This document shows positions 36,290 to 46,151 of a stretch of 64,000 nucleotides of DNA, piece by piece. The position numbers and the translations under genes were made by a program. The stretch lies in assembly GCF_003865345.1 (NCBI RefSeq), contig NZ_RMVE01000002.1, positions 707,328-771,327 of the forward strand, given 5' to 3'. Within the stretch, counting starts at the first letter, position 1. Each line of letters opens with the position of its first letter. Under the pieces are notes generated by a model. The model ran no database searches and was not told where the DNA came from. It worked only from the letters and a program-made list of their open reading frames with translations. This DNA comes from Nonlabens xiamenensis. GTDB taxonomy: Bacteria; Bacteroidota; Bacteroidia; Flavobacteriales; Flavobacteriaceae.

Positions 36290-36652
36290 TTATTTGATTT
36301 CGATCAATCCGGCAAAATTAACCACATAGTCATCCTCATGATGAACTGGCATTTCATAATTTTTTGAATTGGCCAAACCTACACCAGCATAATAGGTTCG
36401 GGCTTTGAACTTGATACCGTGGTCACGAACCTTATTCACCAGGTCTTCATCATAATGTACTGGATTGTCTGGATATCGAACCGCACGCACAACTACAAAA
36501 TGCAGTTTTTTATCCTTCAGGGCTACAAACTGGGGATCCTTTTTGGGTTTGGAATTGATGCTCAAAAACTCAAACCCCAACTCTTCCATCTCGCTCCCTA
36601 CGATATTCATAGCCAGATGATGCAACTCTTGATCCGATAGTGGTGTTAACAT
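36290..36652 (-). CDS. Conserved small protein preceding apbE
   Basis: A 120-residue soluble protein beginning MLTPLSDQELHHLAMNIVG, with the conserved-looking stretches FEFLSINSKPKKDPQFV, LHFVVVRAVRYPDNP and YYAGVGLANSKNYE. I recall flavobacterial homologues labelled as Na+-translocating NADH-quinone reductase subunit F, but it lacks the ferredoxin and FAD/NADH motifs of NqrF, so that label seems wrong. The longer open frame to 36781 is rejected because TATCTTTG lies 4 bp before the ATG at 36652. Function unknown; tight linkage to apbE hints at a role in protein flavinylation. Confidence 0.82.
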   Translation of the reverse strand: MLTPLSDQELHHLAMNIVGSEMEELGFEFLSINSKPKKDPQFVALKDKKLHFVVVRAVRYPDNPVHYDEDLVNKVRDHGIKFKARTYYAGVGLANSKNYEMPVHHEDDYVVNFAGLIEIK

Positions 36653-36656
36653 GGCG

Positions 36657-36664
36657 CAAAGATA
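36657..36664 (-). promoter_or_regulatory. -7 promoter box of the small gene-apbE operon
   Basis: Minus strand TATCTTTG fits TAnnTTTG and ends 4 bp before the ATG at 36652, the same layout as at era. Confidence 0.55.
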
Positions 36665-36772
36665 GCAGTATTGGCTGGGAAAAGACTTATACCTGCGATC
36701 CAGGCGGTAAATCCGTTGTTGGAAATACAGTATAGGCCGTGCATTTGTTATCTTTAGACCGAAGGAATTCTT

Positions 36773-39709
36773 ATGGATCAAAAAATTAATTATCTAATTG
36801 CCGGTCTAATTTGCATTTGTTTTTTAGGCTGTGGTGACCAGCACAAACTCATGGATCAAACCAGTGCGGATGATCGACCCTTAACCTCTTACGTGAATCC
36901 ATTTATAGGAACTGGCGGTCATGGCCATACCTATCCAGGTGCGACTTTGCCATTCGGGATGGTCCAATTAAGCCCTGACACCCGATTAGAAGGTTGGGAT
37001 GGCTGCAGCGGTTATCACTACAGCGATGAACGTATTTACGGATTTTCCCATACACACCTCAGCGGGACAGGAGTTATTGATTATGGTGATATTCTATTAA
37101 TGCCCACTGACAGCGCCTATACCAACAATGGCGCTGATGGAAATCCAGGTTATGCATCTCGTTTTTCACACAACAAAGAGTTGGCAAGCCCAGGTTACTA
37201 TCAAGTTCATTTGGAAGACAGTCAAATCGACGTGCGTCTGACAACCACAGAGCGAGCAGGTATTCACGAATACAGATTCCCTTCTAGAGATCATCAATAT
37301 GTGATACTGGATTTGGCGCATCGGGATGAGTTGACTGATTATGAGATGAATCTGGAGTCATCGACCACAATCAGCGGTAAGCGGTTTTCAAAAGCCTGGG
37401 CTACAGACCAGCGCTTATTTTTTTATATCAAATTGTCTCATCCCATCCGAAACAATGCAGCAGACAGTGCAGACCAAGTATACCCATTGCAATTGGATAA
37501 TCCCCTCAACGAACCTGTTGTTATCAAAGTAGGCATCAGTGCGGTAGACATTGCAGGCGCCAAAAGGAATTTGGAATCCGAGATAGGAGAACGAAGTTTT
37601 GAGCAGATTAAAGCTGCAGCTACAACGACATGGGAAAACCAATTGTCAAAAATCCAGGTAGAAGACTCGTCAAAGGAGTATAAGATCAATTTTTATACGG
37701 CGCTTTACCACAGTATGCTTGCTCCAAACTTATACCAAGACGTGGATGGCAGGTACAGAGGAATGGACATGAATATCCACAAGGCAACAGACCATCGCTA
37801 CTACACCGTATTTTCTATGTGGGACACTTACAGGGCTGCTCATCCTCTATATACAATTATCGAGCGTGAACGCAGCAATGACTTTATACAGACCATGGTT
37901 GATAAGTATGAAGAAGGTGGTATACTACCGATTTGGGATTTGAGTGCTAATTATACGGGCTGCATGATTGGCTACCACGGAGTACCAATTATTGCCGATG
38001 CCTATCTTAAAGGTATCAGTCAATACGATGAAGAAAAAGCCTTTGAGGCAATGAAGCACAGTGCTTCTCAGGATCATCTGGGATTAAGAAGCTATAAACA
38101 AATGGGGTACATTCCTGTGGAAATGGAAAGTGAATCAGTTTCCAAGACCCTTGAATACGCCTATGACGACTGGACCATCGCACAAATGGCCAAAGCCATG
38201 GGCAAGCAAGAGGAATACAAGCAGTACGTCCAACGTGCCCAAAACTATAAAAACCTGTACAATCCATCCACTGGATTCCTACAGGGTAGATATTGCAACA
38301 CCTGGTTTGCTCCTTTTCAACCAGAAGAAGTCAACTTTAACTATACGGAGGCTAACGCATGGCAGTACAGTTTATACGCGCCTCAAGATATCAATGGACA
38401 TATAGATTTCATGGGAGGTCCTATGACCTATGAAAACCATCTTGACAATCTGTTTGCTGCTCCCATGCAAACCTCTGGCCGCCATCAAGCAGATATCACA
38501 GGTCTTATCGGCCAGTACGCCCATGGAAATGAGCCCAGTCACCATATGGCCTACCTTTATAATTATGTAGGCAAACCGCACAAAACCCAAGAAAAAGTCC
38601 ATCAAATTATGACCAGTCTTTACCAAAATTCACCGGACGGGATTTCAGGAAATGAGGACTGCGGGCAGATGAGTGCCTGGTACATTTTTAGTGCTTTAGG
38701 ATTTTATCCTGTTACGCCTGCTAGCAACACCTACATTATTGGCACTCCTTTGTTTGATAAAGTCACCATGAATCTGGAAAATGGAAAACAGGTGAAGATT
38801 ATTAAGAAAGGGGAAGGGATTTATGTGGCAGGAATGAAATATAAATCTGCAGGAGCAACAGATTTTCAACCAATCAACACCTCCTATATTTCTCACGATC
38901 TACTGACTCAATCTGGCACCATTCAATTTAACATGAGTACTTCCCCTACGAATTGGGCGCAGTCCATAGCAGGAAGACCCACGAGCAGGATTTCAGAGCA
39001 TTTGATTACCACCTCGCCCTATATTAAAAATGGTGATATATCATTTTCAAGTTCGACGCAGATTGTTTTGGAGAGCCATCAAGCAGATGCGCAGATTTTC
39101 TATGCCTTTGATGACACTGGTTTTCAACCTTACGTCCAGCCTTTGGAAATCTCGGAAGCAAAAAACTTACATACCTACGCGCAAAGAGGAACCCAAAAAA
39201 GCCCTGTGATCACGACAAAATTCTATAAATACGATAAAAATAAAAGTATCGTTGTGGAGAGTACATTTGCCAATGAATACAGTGCAGGAGGCAATAATGC
39301 CTTGATAGACGGAATGAAGGGAACAAAGGATTTTAGATCCGGCTCCTGGCAAGGCACACAAAAAGAAGACGTGGTGGTGACCGTGGATTTAGGAAGCTCG
39401 AAAAATATTTCTTCCATCAACACTAGTTTTTTGAAGGATCAACGCAGCTGGATTTTCTATCCGAAAAAAGTGACTTTTAGGCTTTTGGATCAAAACAAAA
39501 AAGAAGTCAAACAAATCACAAGAACACTACCAGAAACTGGTCAGCTCGAAATCTCTGATATATATGATCTCAGTATTGATGTCCACGCTGACAACATCAG
39601 ATATGTGACAATGCACGCACAGAACTATGGTAAATTGCCGGATTGGCACCTGGGTCATCCCTACGATGGAGATGCCTGGATATTTGTGGACGAAATCAGT
39701 ATTGAGTAA
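36773..39709 (+). CDS. GH92 family alpha-mannosidase lipoprotein with C-terminal CBM-like domains
   Basis: A 978-residue exported glycosidase. The lipoprotein signal ends at FLGC (Cys ~20). The GH92 core begins SYVNPFIGTGGHGHTYPGATLPFG and contains GWDGCSGYHYSD, FSHTHLSGTG, FSMWDTYRAAHPL, GYIPVE and the catalytic-base region GNEDCGQMSAWYIFSALGFYPV. GH92 enzymes are calcium-dependent exo-alpha-mannosidases acting on N-glycan or yeast mannan linkages. After ~residue 740 come a chitobiase-type C-terminal beta domain (ADAQIFYAFDDTGFQPY) and a discoidin/F5-8 type C-like domain (VTVDLGSSKNISSINTSF), probably for carbohydrate binding. No SusC/SusD pair is nearby, so it is not in a recognisable utilisation locus. 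Confidence 0.94.
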   Translation: MDQKINYLIAGLICICFLGCGDQHKLMDQTSADDRPLTSYVNPFIGTGGHGHTYPGATLPFGMVQLSPDTRLEGWDGCSGYHYSDERIYGFSHTHLSGTGVIDYGDILLMPTDSAYTNNGADGNPGYASRFSHNKELASPGYYQVHLEDSQIDVRLTTTERAGIHEYRFPSRDHQYVILDLAHRDELTDYEMNLESSTTISGKRFSKAWATDQRLFFYIKLSHPIRNNAADSADQVYPLQLDNPLNEPVVIKVGISAVDIAGAKRNLESEIGERSFEQIKAAATTTWENQLSKIQVEDSSKEYKINFYTALYHSMLAPNLYQDVDGRYRGMDMNIHKATDHRYYTVFSMWDTYRAAHPLYTIIERERSNDFIQTMVDKYEEGGILPIWDLSANYTGCMIGYHGVPIIADAYLKGISQYDEEKAFEAMKHSASQDHLGLRSYKQMGYIPVEMESESVSKTLEYAYDDWTIAQMAKAMGKQEEYKQYVQRAQNYKNLYNPSTGFLQGRYCNTWFAPFQPEEVNFNYTEANAWQYSLYAPQDINGHIDFMGGPMTYENHLDNLFAAPMQTSGRHQADITGLIGQYAHGNEPSHHMAYLYNYVGKPHKTQEKVHQIMTSLYQNSPDGISGNEDCGQMSAWYIFSALGFYPVTPASNTYIIGTPLFDKVTMNLENGKQVKIIKKGEGIYVAGMKYKSAGATDFQPINTSYISHDLLTQSGTIQFNMSTSPTNWAQSIAGRPTSRISEHLITTSPYIKNGDISFSSSTQIVLESHQADAQIFYAFDDTGFQPYVQPLEISEAKNLHTYAQRGTQKSPVITTKFYKYDKNKSIVVESTFANEYSAGGNNALIDGMKGTKDFRSGSWQGTQKEDVVVTVDLGSSKNISSINTSFLKDQRSWIFYPKKVTFRLLDQNKKEVKQITRTLPETGQLEISDIYDLSIDVHADNIRYVTMHAQNYGKLPDWHLGHPYDGDAWIFVDEISIE

Positions 39710-39791
39710 TTGATCTGATGAAGGGCTAGATACCGATAGGTTGAGTGCGCATTCACATGATAAAACAAATAAGAACTAAGAGCATTGACAA

Positions 39792-41261
39792 ATGGACATC
39801 AAAAACTTTATTGATAATCAGGAATGTATTCCGTTGAGCGGACTTTGGCTGGAGAATGTAAACCCGGCCATTGGACAAGTTTATGGCGAGATTCCTAATT
39901 CTGGAGCTGACGATGTCGAAAAAGCCTATCAGGCTGCAGTGGCTGCATTTGAGTCCTGGTCGGTAACCACAGTTGAACAACGATCTAAAATCATGTTGAA
40001 AATTGCCGATCTGATTGATGAATCTCTAGAGGAATTGGCAGCGGCAGAATCCAAGGACAACGGCAAACCCTTATCATTGGCCCGACGTATAGATATCCCT
40101 AGAGCCTCGTCAAATTTTAGGTTTTTTGGACACGCCATCACCCAATTTGCTACCAAAACGCATGAAACTACGGGAAAAAACACAATCAATTACACCTTAC
40201 GCAAACCCTTGGGCGTAGTAGGCTGTATTTCTCCCTGGAACCTGCCACTTTACCTTTTTACCTGGAAAATTGCTCCTGCACTTGCCGCTGGAAATTGTGT
40301 GGTCGCTAAACCCAGCGAGGTGACTCCGTTGACGGCCTATCTTTTGGGAGATATCGTTAAAAAAGCTGGGTTGCCACCAGGTGTTTTAAATATTGTTCAC
40401 GGATTGGGAGGCAGTTGTGGACAAGCCATTGTTGCTCATCCTGGAATCAAGGCCATCAGCTTTACCGGCGGGACCAGCACAGGCGCACATATTGCGGCTA
40501 CGGCTGCCCCAATGTTTAAAAAATTGTCATTGGAATTAGGTGGAAAAAACCCAAACATCATCTTTGCCGATTGTGATTATGACAAAATGATGGACACCAC
40601 GGTACGCTCTTCTTTTGCCAATCAAGGACAAATTTGTCTTTGTGGTAGCAGGATTTTAGTGGAGCAATCCCTCTATGAAAAGTTCAAAGCCGATTTCGTC
40701 AAACGCGTTCAGGAATTGAGAATAGGCCCGCCAGATCATCCGGACACACAAGTGGGCGCAGTGGTCAGCGCTGCCCACCGAGATAAAATAGAAACTTATT
40801 TCGCGGAAGCGAAAAACAACCCAGCCCATGACAATGCCTCAAGTGTCGACGCCTATAACATTTTATGCGGTGGTAAACGTCAGGTAGTTCAAGGACATGA
40901 AAACGGATTTTATCTGCAGCCTACCGTCATTGAGGTGAATTCCAATTATTGTCGGTTGAACCAGGAGGAGATTTTTGGACCCGTGGTAACCTTGATGCCA
41001 TTTAAGAATGAGGCGCACGCGCTGGAGCTGGCCAATGGAACTCAATATGGTTTAAGCGCCAGTTTATGGACCAACGATCTTTCCCGTACAATGCGACTGA
41101 CCGACAAACTTGAAGCTGGTATTGTTTGGGTAAACACATGGCTCAACAGGGATTTGCGTACGCCTTTTGGCGGTGTCAAAAACAGTGGTGTCGGAAGGGA
41201 AGGAGGATTCAATGCCCTGGAATTTTTTACAGAACCCAAAAATGTCTGTATTGAATATTGA
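39792..41261 (+). CDS. Aldehyde dehydrogenase (2-aminomuconate/2-hydroxymuconate semialdehyde type)
   Basis: A 489-residue NAD(P)-dependent ALDH. The NAD-binding segment is ISPWNLPLYLFTWKIAPALAAG, the glycine motif FTGGTSTG, the catalytic Glu in LELGGKNPN, the catalytic Cys in NQGQICLCGSR, and the C-terminal EEIFGPVVTLMPF and DLRTPFGGVKNSGVGREGG. The last motif is close to muconic-semialdehyde dehydrogenases of kynurenine or catechol catabolism; this specificity is inferred from memory. A decayed palindrome encodes FAEAK in the region after residue 335. Apparently monocistronic. Confidence 0.85.
   Translation: MDIKNFIDNQECIPLSGLWLENVNPAIGQVYGEIPNSGADDVEKAYQAAVAAFESWSVTTVEQRSKIMLKIADLIDESLEELAAAESKDNGKPLSLARRIDIPRASSNFRFFGHAITQFATKTHETTGKNTINYTLRKPLGVVGCISPWNLPLYLFTWKIAPALAAGNCVVAKPSEVTPLTAYLLGDIVKKAGLPPGVLNIVHGLGGSCGQAIVAHPGIKAISFTGGTSTGAHIAATAAPMFKKLSLELGGKNPNIIFADCDYDKMMDTTVRSSFANQGQICLCGSRILVEQSLYEKFKADFVKRVQELRIGPPDHPDTQVGAVVSAAHRDKIETYFAEAKNNPAHDNASSVDAYNILCGGKRQVVQGHENGFYLQPTVIEVNSNYCRLNQEEIFGPVVTLMPFKNEAHALELANGTQYGLSASLWTNDLSRTMRLTDKLEAGIVWVNTWLNRDLRTPFGGVKNSGVGREGGFNALEFFTEPKNVCIEY
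40799..40812. repeat. Degenerate copy of the iterated palindrome in the ALDH gene
   Basis: TTTCGCGGAAGCGA keeps TTTCGCG and AAGCG with one internal change and a lost left arm. It is read as F-A-E-A-K, the A-F-A-K-A frame. Confidence 0.5.
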
Positions 41262-41406
41262 TCAAAAAGGCCCAGTTGATATTCAGAACATTCCATCAGC
41301 TGTATGGTCTAGAACTGATAGCATATCTATGCTAAGTATAGCTTGAGATCATTTAACTTTGTCAGCGCTTAATGACCCAGACTTGGTCATTTAAACCTAA
41401 TGCCTT

Positions 41407-42636
41407 TTGAGACAACCTGAACATTTTGATGTCATAATTATCGGTGGTGGCGCTGCAGGTTTTTTTACAGCCATTAACCTGGCAGAGCAATGCCCTAAGC
41501 TTTCCATTGTCATTCTGGAACGCGGCAAGCAAACCTTGCAGAAGGTTCGTATCTCAGGGGGAGGAAGATGCAATGTCACCCACGCAGAGTTTGAGCCAAA
41601 ATCGCTGACCGATAATTATCCGCGGGGCCAGAAAGAACTGCTGGGACCTTTTCATAAATTCATGACTGGGGATACCGTGAACTGGTTTGAGGAACATGGT
41701 GTCGAACTTAAAATTGAAACAGATGGACGTATGTTCCCCAGTAGCAATTCTTCCCAAACCATTGTTGATTGTTTTCTCGATACAGCAGCTGCCCTGGACA
41801 TTCAGATCAAAACCAGTGAAAACGTAACTGCAATTTCCAGAGTTGATCAACATTGGCAGGTAAATACAACAACTCAATCGTATACCAGTAGAGAACTGGT
41901 CGTAACCGCAGGAAGCAGTCCCAAGATATGGAAACTCATGCAGCAACAGGGCCACAATATTGTCGATGCTGTGCCTTCCTTATTTACCTTCAACAGCCTG
42001 GATGCATCCATAAAGTCCCTGGCCGGAATTGCGGTAGAGGCCAGGATTGAAATCCTTGCGCTGGGATTGGAATCAGAAGGACCTTTATTAATCACGCATT
42101 GGGGATTTTCAGGTCCAGCCGTTTTAAAAATGAGCGCCTGGGGAGCTCGTGAATTGAATGATATCAACTACAAATTTGATCTGGTGATCAATTGGCTGGG
42201 GTATATTAATCATGAGGAATGCCTGGAACAATTACTTGGCATGAGACAGACCACCAAAAAGAATTTAGGTAACGCCCATCCTTTTGATTTGCCCAAACGA
42301 TTATGGCAATATTTGGTTGCTAGCCAATTGGACAGTGAAAAAAACTGGAAGGATTGCAGTAACAACGAACTAGAACAATTGGCCAGTTTATTAACCGCCA
42401 GCAGTTTTCCCATCGAAGGAAAAAGTACCTTCAAGGAAGAATTTGTAACCGCTGGCGGAGTGGATCTAAAGGAAATTGATTTTAAGACATTTGCTTCGCG
42501 CAAGCAAGAAAACCTTTATCTGGCGGGAGAAGTGTTGAATATAGATGCTATTACAGGCGGTTTTAACTTTCAGAATGCCTGGACAGGAGGTTGGCTCATT
42601 GCCCAGGCCATCGCTTCCAAATCCCAAATGACTTGA
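41407..42636 (+). CDS. NAD(P)/FAD-dependent oxidoreductase, HI0933/BaiN family
   Basis: A 409-residue flavoprotein with the N-terminal dinucleotide-binding motif VIIIGGGAAGFFTAIN, the family signature RISGGGRCNVTHAEF, SPKIWKLMQQQGHNI and LLITHWGFSGPAVLKMS mid-protein. The C-terminal flavin site is LYLAGEVLNIDAITGGFNFQNAWTGG. The physiological role of the family is unclear; some members reduce unsaturated substrates. The start must be TTG at 41407, since no ATG lies between the previous stop and the dinucleotide motif. A faint palindrome relic encodes ASRKQ near 42491. Confidence 0.87.
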   Translation: MRQPEHFDVIIIGGGAAGFFTAINLAEQCPKLSIVILERGKQTLQKVRISGGGRCNVTHAEFEPKSLTDNYPRGQKELLGPFHKFMTGDTVNWFEEHGVELKIETDGRMFPSSNSSQTIVDCFLDTAAALDIQIKTSENVTAISRVDQHWQVNTTTQSYTSRELVVTAGSSPKIWKLMQQQGHNIVDAVPSLFTFNSLDASIKSLAGIAVEARIEILALGLESEGPLLITHWGFSGPAVLKMSAWGARELNDINYKFDLVINWLGYINHEECLEQLLGMRQTTKKNLGNAHPFDLPKRLWQYLVASQLDSEKNWKDCSNNELEQLASLLTASSFPIEGKSTFKEEFVTAGGVDLKEIDFKTFASRKQENLYLAGEVLNIDAITGGFNFQNAWTGGWLIAQAIASKSQMT

Positions 42637-42766
42637 AGTTTTTTCTCTAAATCAATTCCAGCATTGGCAAAGATCTCAAACGCTTTCGTAGAAAATTTGC
42701 CGATTGGATTTCAAAAAATTGAAGCTTGGCTTGTCAATATCGTAAATTTAGGGCAAAACCAGATCA

Positions 42767-44284
42767 GTGAATAAAAAGACGATTTTGATGATCCTTGATG
42801 GCTGGGGAATTACCCAGGACCCAAAGGTAAGTGCTATTGCACAGGCCCAGACGCCTTATATCGACGCATTATGCGAGAAGTATCCGCATGCCACGTTACG
42901 AACAGATGGCGCTCATGTAGGTCTGCCTGATGGCCAAATGGGAAATAGCGAGGTAGGACATATGAATTTGGGAGCAGGACGGATCGTCTATCAGGATTTG
43001 GCAAAAATCAACAAATCCATTCGCGACAATGAATTGGCTCATGAGCAAGTATTGGTAGATGCCTTCGCTTTCGCGAAAGCGAACTCCAGAAAGGTACATT
43101 TTCTGGGCTTGGTTTCTGACGGCGGAGTGCACGCCCACATCGACCACCTAAAAGCCCTGCTAGATGCAGCCGAAGAGGCTGGTGTGGAAGATGTATTCAT
43201 TCACGCCTTTACCGATGGCCGCGATGTAGATCCAAAGTCTGGCGCAGGTCATTTGGCCAATCTACAACAGCACATCAATGGCACCCATGCCCAAATCGCT
43301 ACGGTGACCGGAAGATATTTTGCGATGGACAGAGACCAGCGTTGGGAACGCGTAAAAAAAGCTTATGATGTGATCGTCCATGGATTGGGAGCACCCACGC
43401 ATGACGCAGTTGAAGCGATTAAGGAAAACTATGCCTCCGGCACAACGGATGAATTTATTGAGCCTATCGTGGTGCTCAACGGAGCAGAACCAGTAGGCAC
43501 ACTGGATGAAGGCGATGTGGTGATCTTTTTCAATTATCGCACCGATCGTGGGCGCGAACTCACCCAAATGTTATCTCAACAAGATTATACAGAGGTGGGA
43601 AGCAAGGCCTTGGAACTTTATTACGTAACCATGACCAAATATGACGAGAGTTATAAAGGTATAAAGGTGATTTTTGAAAAAGACAATCTCAAAAACACCC
43701 TGGGTGAAGTATTATCCAAAGCTGGCAAAAAACAAATTCGCATCGCAGAAACGGAAAAGTACCCACACGTCACTTTCTTTTTTAATGGTGGGCAGGAGGA
43801 GCCTTTTGAAGGTGAAAAACGATTGATGTGTAATTCGCCCAAAGTAGCCACTTATGATTTACAACCAGAAATGTCTATCGATTGTGTTTCCCAAAAGATT
43901 GTTCCGGAAATCGAACAGGAAAGTGCCGATTTTGTTTGTTTAAACTTTGCCAATCCAGATATGGTAGGTCATACTGGATCGATGGAAGCGGCGATCGCTG
44001 CTTGTGAAGCGGTAGACCATGCAGCTAGCCAGGTGATTGATGCAGCCGTTGCTCATCATTACAGTGTGCTAGTCATTGCAGATCACGGTAACTGTGAGGT
44101 GATGCTCAATGCAGATGGGTCCGTTAACACAGCCCATACGACCAATCCTGTTCCTATGATTTTAATAGATTCAGAGATTACGGATATCAAAGATGGTATT
44201 TTAGGAGATATTGCTCCTACCATTTTAAAGTTAATGGGCTTGAAGCAACCTGTAGAGATGACACAAAAAGCACTCGTCAATTAG
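42767..44284 (+). CDS. gpmI: 2,3-bisphosphoglycerate-independent phosphoglycerate mutase
   Basis: A 505-residue two-metal glycolytic enzyme interconverting 3- and 2-phosphoglycerate. First metal Asp in LMILDGWGIT, catalytic Ser61 in GQMGNSEVGHMNLGAGR, substrate motifs GLVSDGGVHAHIDHL and FTDGRDVDP, NYRTDRGRE, NPDMVGHTG and the distal metal site VIADHGNCE. GTG start at 42767. An exact iterated palindrome encodes AFAFAKA (residues ~99-105), where other GpmI proteins have a helix of the same length (EYAKKN type), so it was gained by substitution. Confidence 0.97.
   Translation: MNKKTILMILDGWGITQDPKVSAIAQAQTPYIDALCEKYPHATLRTDGAHVGLPDGQMGNSEVGHMNLGAGRIVYQDLAKINKSIRDNELAHEQVLVDAFAFAKANSRKVHFLGLVSDGGVHAHIDHLKALLDAAEEAGVEDVFIHAFTDGRDVDPKSGAGHLANLQQHINGTHAQIATVTGRYFAMDRDQRWERVKKAYDVIVHGLGAPTHDAVEAIKENYASGTTDEFIEPIVVLNGAEPVGTLDEGDVVIFFNYRTDRGRELTQMLSQQDYTEVGSKALELYYVTMTKYDESYKGIKVIFEKDNLKNTLGEVLSKAGKKQIRIAETEKYPHVTFFFNGGQEEPFEGEKRLMCNSPKVATYDLQPEMSIDCVSQKIVPEIEQESADFVCLNFANPDMVGHTGSMEAAIAACEAVDHAASQVIDAAVAHHYSVLVIADHGNCEVMLNADGSVNTAHTTNPVPMILIDSEITDIKDGILGDIAPTILKLMGLKQPVEMTQKALVN
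43066..43081. repeat. Iterated palindrome CGCTTTCGCGAAAGCG, copy 9
   Basis: Exact copy, perfect over 20 bp (43064-43083, TT/AA flanks), in gpmI; read as A-F-A-K-A. Confidence 0.95.
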
Positions 44285-44299
44285 CCTTCTGCTGAATGC

Positions 44300-45136
44300 T
44301 TAGAACCGTTGCAGCACCAGTCCAAAATTTGACAACGATACTGAACCACCTGCATTTCCGTTACCTTGGTTATACGCAATTCTAATTTTTGCTCCATTGG
44401 CCAGAAAGGTTCCTAATTGGAATAACAAGATCGATTCACTGATTCGATTGTTTTGTCCTGAACCCCTCAATAAAGGAATGGTTTTCTGATAAATGATAAT
44501 AGGAGATGCTGCAGTACCAATATCGATGGCTAAGATTAAATAACTATTATTTTCTGCTGGAACAGCGTTGCATTGAAACCTCAACTGGGCAGAGTCTCCT
44601 AACTCTAGCGCTTGTATCGTGTGAGAAGTATCATCAAAGAAATCAAAAGCGTTGTAGCCAGTAGGCGCATAACTAGAGATAGAGCCGTCGCTCGGATCAT
44701 TGTTAAAATCCAAAAGTAGGTGAGTAAAGTTTAAGGGATTTGCCGCGGCTGCAGCGGATATACCTGTGAGATTCAAATTTAAATCACCATCACTCAATGA
44801 TACCCAACCTGTACGTTTTATACCCCCTCTTTCTACCGATTCCCAAAGCGTTCCCGTCCAATAGTAGAAACCAGGAAAAACATTCTGAGTCTTATCAGTT
44901 CTATTGGTGGTGACCGTATTGTAGACCATCAAGCCCTCCTGGGCAGCTGCTAGGCCAGGTACCGTCGTGGTATCATCCTTTCCGGTCAGGCTAACGCGAT
45001 TGATCAGTATTCCCGCATCATTTCCTTCAATATGTAAGGAAGTTCCATCCAGGGGATTATCAGTATTGATACCTACCTGAGCAAATAGGCAAAAAGGTAT
45101 CGTAAGAAAAATTAAAAACGAAATATATCGGACCAT
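44300..45136 (-). CDS. Secreted protein of unknown function
   Basis: A 278-residue exported protein not recognised as a known enzyme. Signal peptide (MVRYISFLIFLTIPFCLFAQ), then VGINTDNPLDGTSLHIEG and GILINRVSLTG, a pattern seen at the start of many flavobacterial surface proteins, followed by a GFYYWTGTLWE stretch. The C-terminal ~160 residues look all-beta (alternating hydrophobic/polar, LRFQCNAVPAENNSYLILAID), possibly a jelly roll. The ATG at 45136 is preferred over the TTG one codon earlier. It is convergent with gpmI, 15 bp away. Confidence 0.75.
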   Translation of the reverse strand: MVRYISFLIFLTIPFCLFAQVGINTDNPLDGTSLHIEGNDAGILINRVSLTGKDDTTTVPGLAAAQEGLMVYNTVTTNRTDKTQNVFPGFYYWTGTLWESVERGGIKRTGWVSLSDGDLNLNLTGISAAAAANPLNFTHLLLDFNNDPSDGSISSYAPTGYNAFDFFDDTSHTIQALELGDSAQLRFQCNAVPAENNSYLILAIDIGTAASPIIIYQKTIPLLRGSGQNNRISESILLFQLGTFLANGAKIRIAYNQGNGNAGGSVSLSNFGLVLQRF

Positions 45137-45315
45137 CAACGATATTTTAAAAACAATATTACTAATTTTTGCATTAATTATGCCATAATATCGTCATAAA
45201 ATGCATATCATCTATTATATATGCACTTCAACGAAGTCATAGGTATAGGTGATTCCTATGGAAAAACCAAGTTGAGGTTGATACAAATCTTCCTAAAATG
45301 TGTATTTTTATGATT

Positions 45316-45912
45316 ATGAAAAAGATCCTTATCATTATCTCAATGGCTCTATTGGCCTCTTGTGCATCGCAGCAATCGGCCAGTAAATCTACGGATGCGT
45401 CAACACCTATGACAACATCTCCAGAGCCAGCTCAAACACCTACTACCCCTATTACGGTAAACAAAGATGCTTCTGGCAATCTTTCTGGAAGAGCTAATAA
45501 AGCAGCCTTCATGCAAGCTCCCTTTGACGCTTGGTTTGAAGTCGGCTACAATAATTATACTCCAGATTCAGAAACCCTAGAGGAATTGAAACCTGCTCTT
45601 GAAGATGTTGAGATACGTGCTTATATGGGAACATGGTGTGGAGATTCCAAACGTGAAACACCTCGTTTTTACAAAATATTGGATGCGGCTGACTATGATT
45701 ATGACAAGCTCACGATGATTACAGTGGACCGTTCCAAAACACGACCAGAAGAACTTGTTGATGGTTATGACCTAAACAGAGTTCCTACATTCATTTTCTA
45801 TCGGGACGGTAAAGAGCTGGGCAGATACGTTGAATATGCCAGAGAATCCTTAGAAAAGGATGTTTTGAAAATAGTTACTGGAGGAGATTACAAACATTCC
45901 TATCAACAGTAA
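45316..45912 (+). CDS. Thioredoxin-like lipoprotein with a single active-site cysteine
   Basis: A 198-residue lipoprotein. Signal MKKILIIISMALLASC with lipobox LASC (Cys 16), a Ser/Thr/Pro-rich linker (~45 residues), then a thioredoxin-like domain with MGTWCGDSKRETPRF and the cis-Pro region LNRVPTFIFYRDG. The second active-site Cys is Ser (WCGDS), so it is unlikely to be a dithiol oxidoreductase; peroxidase-like or structural roles are possible. In-frame ATGs exist at 45298 and 45310, but MKK at 45316 gives a proper signal peptide and the upstream TATTTTTA looks like a promoter box. Confidence 0.82.
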   Translation: MKKILIIISMALLASCASQQSASKSTDASTPMTTSPEPAQTPTTPITVNKDASGNLSGRANKAAFMQAPFDAWFEVGYNNYTPDSETLEELKPALEDVEIRAYMGTWCGDSKRETPRFYKILDAADYDYDKLTMITVDRSKTRPEELVDGYDLNRVPTFIFYRDGKELGRYVEYARESLEKDVLKIVTGGDYKHSYQQ

Positions 45913-46151
45913 ACCATCCGATCCAAAATTAACGAACCCTCTACGCATCTGCGATATAAGATGAAAATTAAAGGGGAGTAGTCTGTTGTTTTCAATAGTA
46001 GCCAACGCTAATCATTTAGCCAACATTTTTGATCAGAATCTTCTATCAAGTAAAGACTTTGGACCTCGAGATGGCCACTTAAGACAGCAGTCTTTCCTTT
46101 AATATGAATTTAGGATAATAGTGTTTGAACAGCCAGTGAAATTTAAGTTGA

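Noticed and set aside
40799..40812. ALDH-gene near-repeat as a full palindrome copy
   Set aside because: The left arm is lost and one internal base differs, so it is listed only as degenerate.
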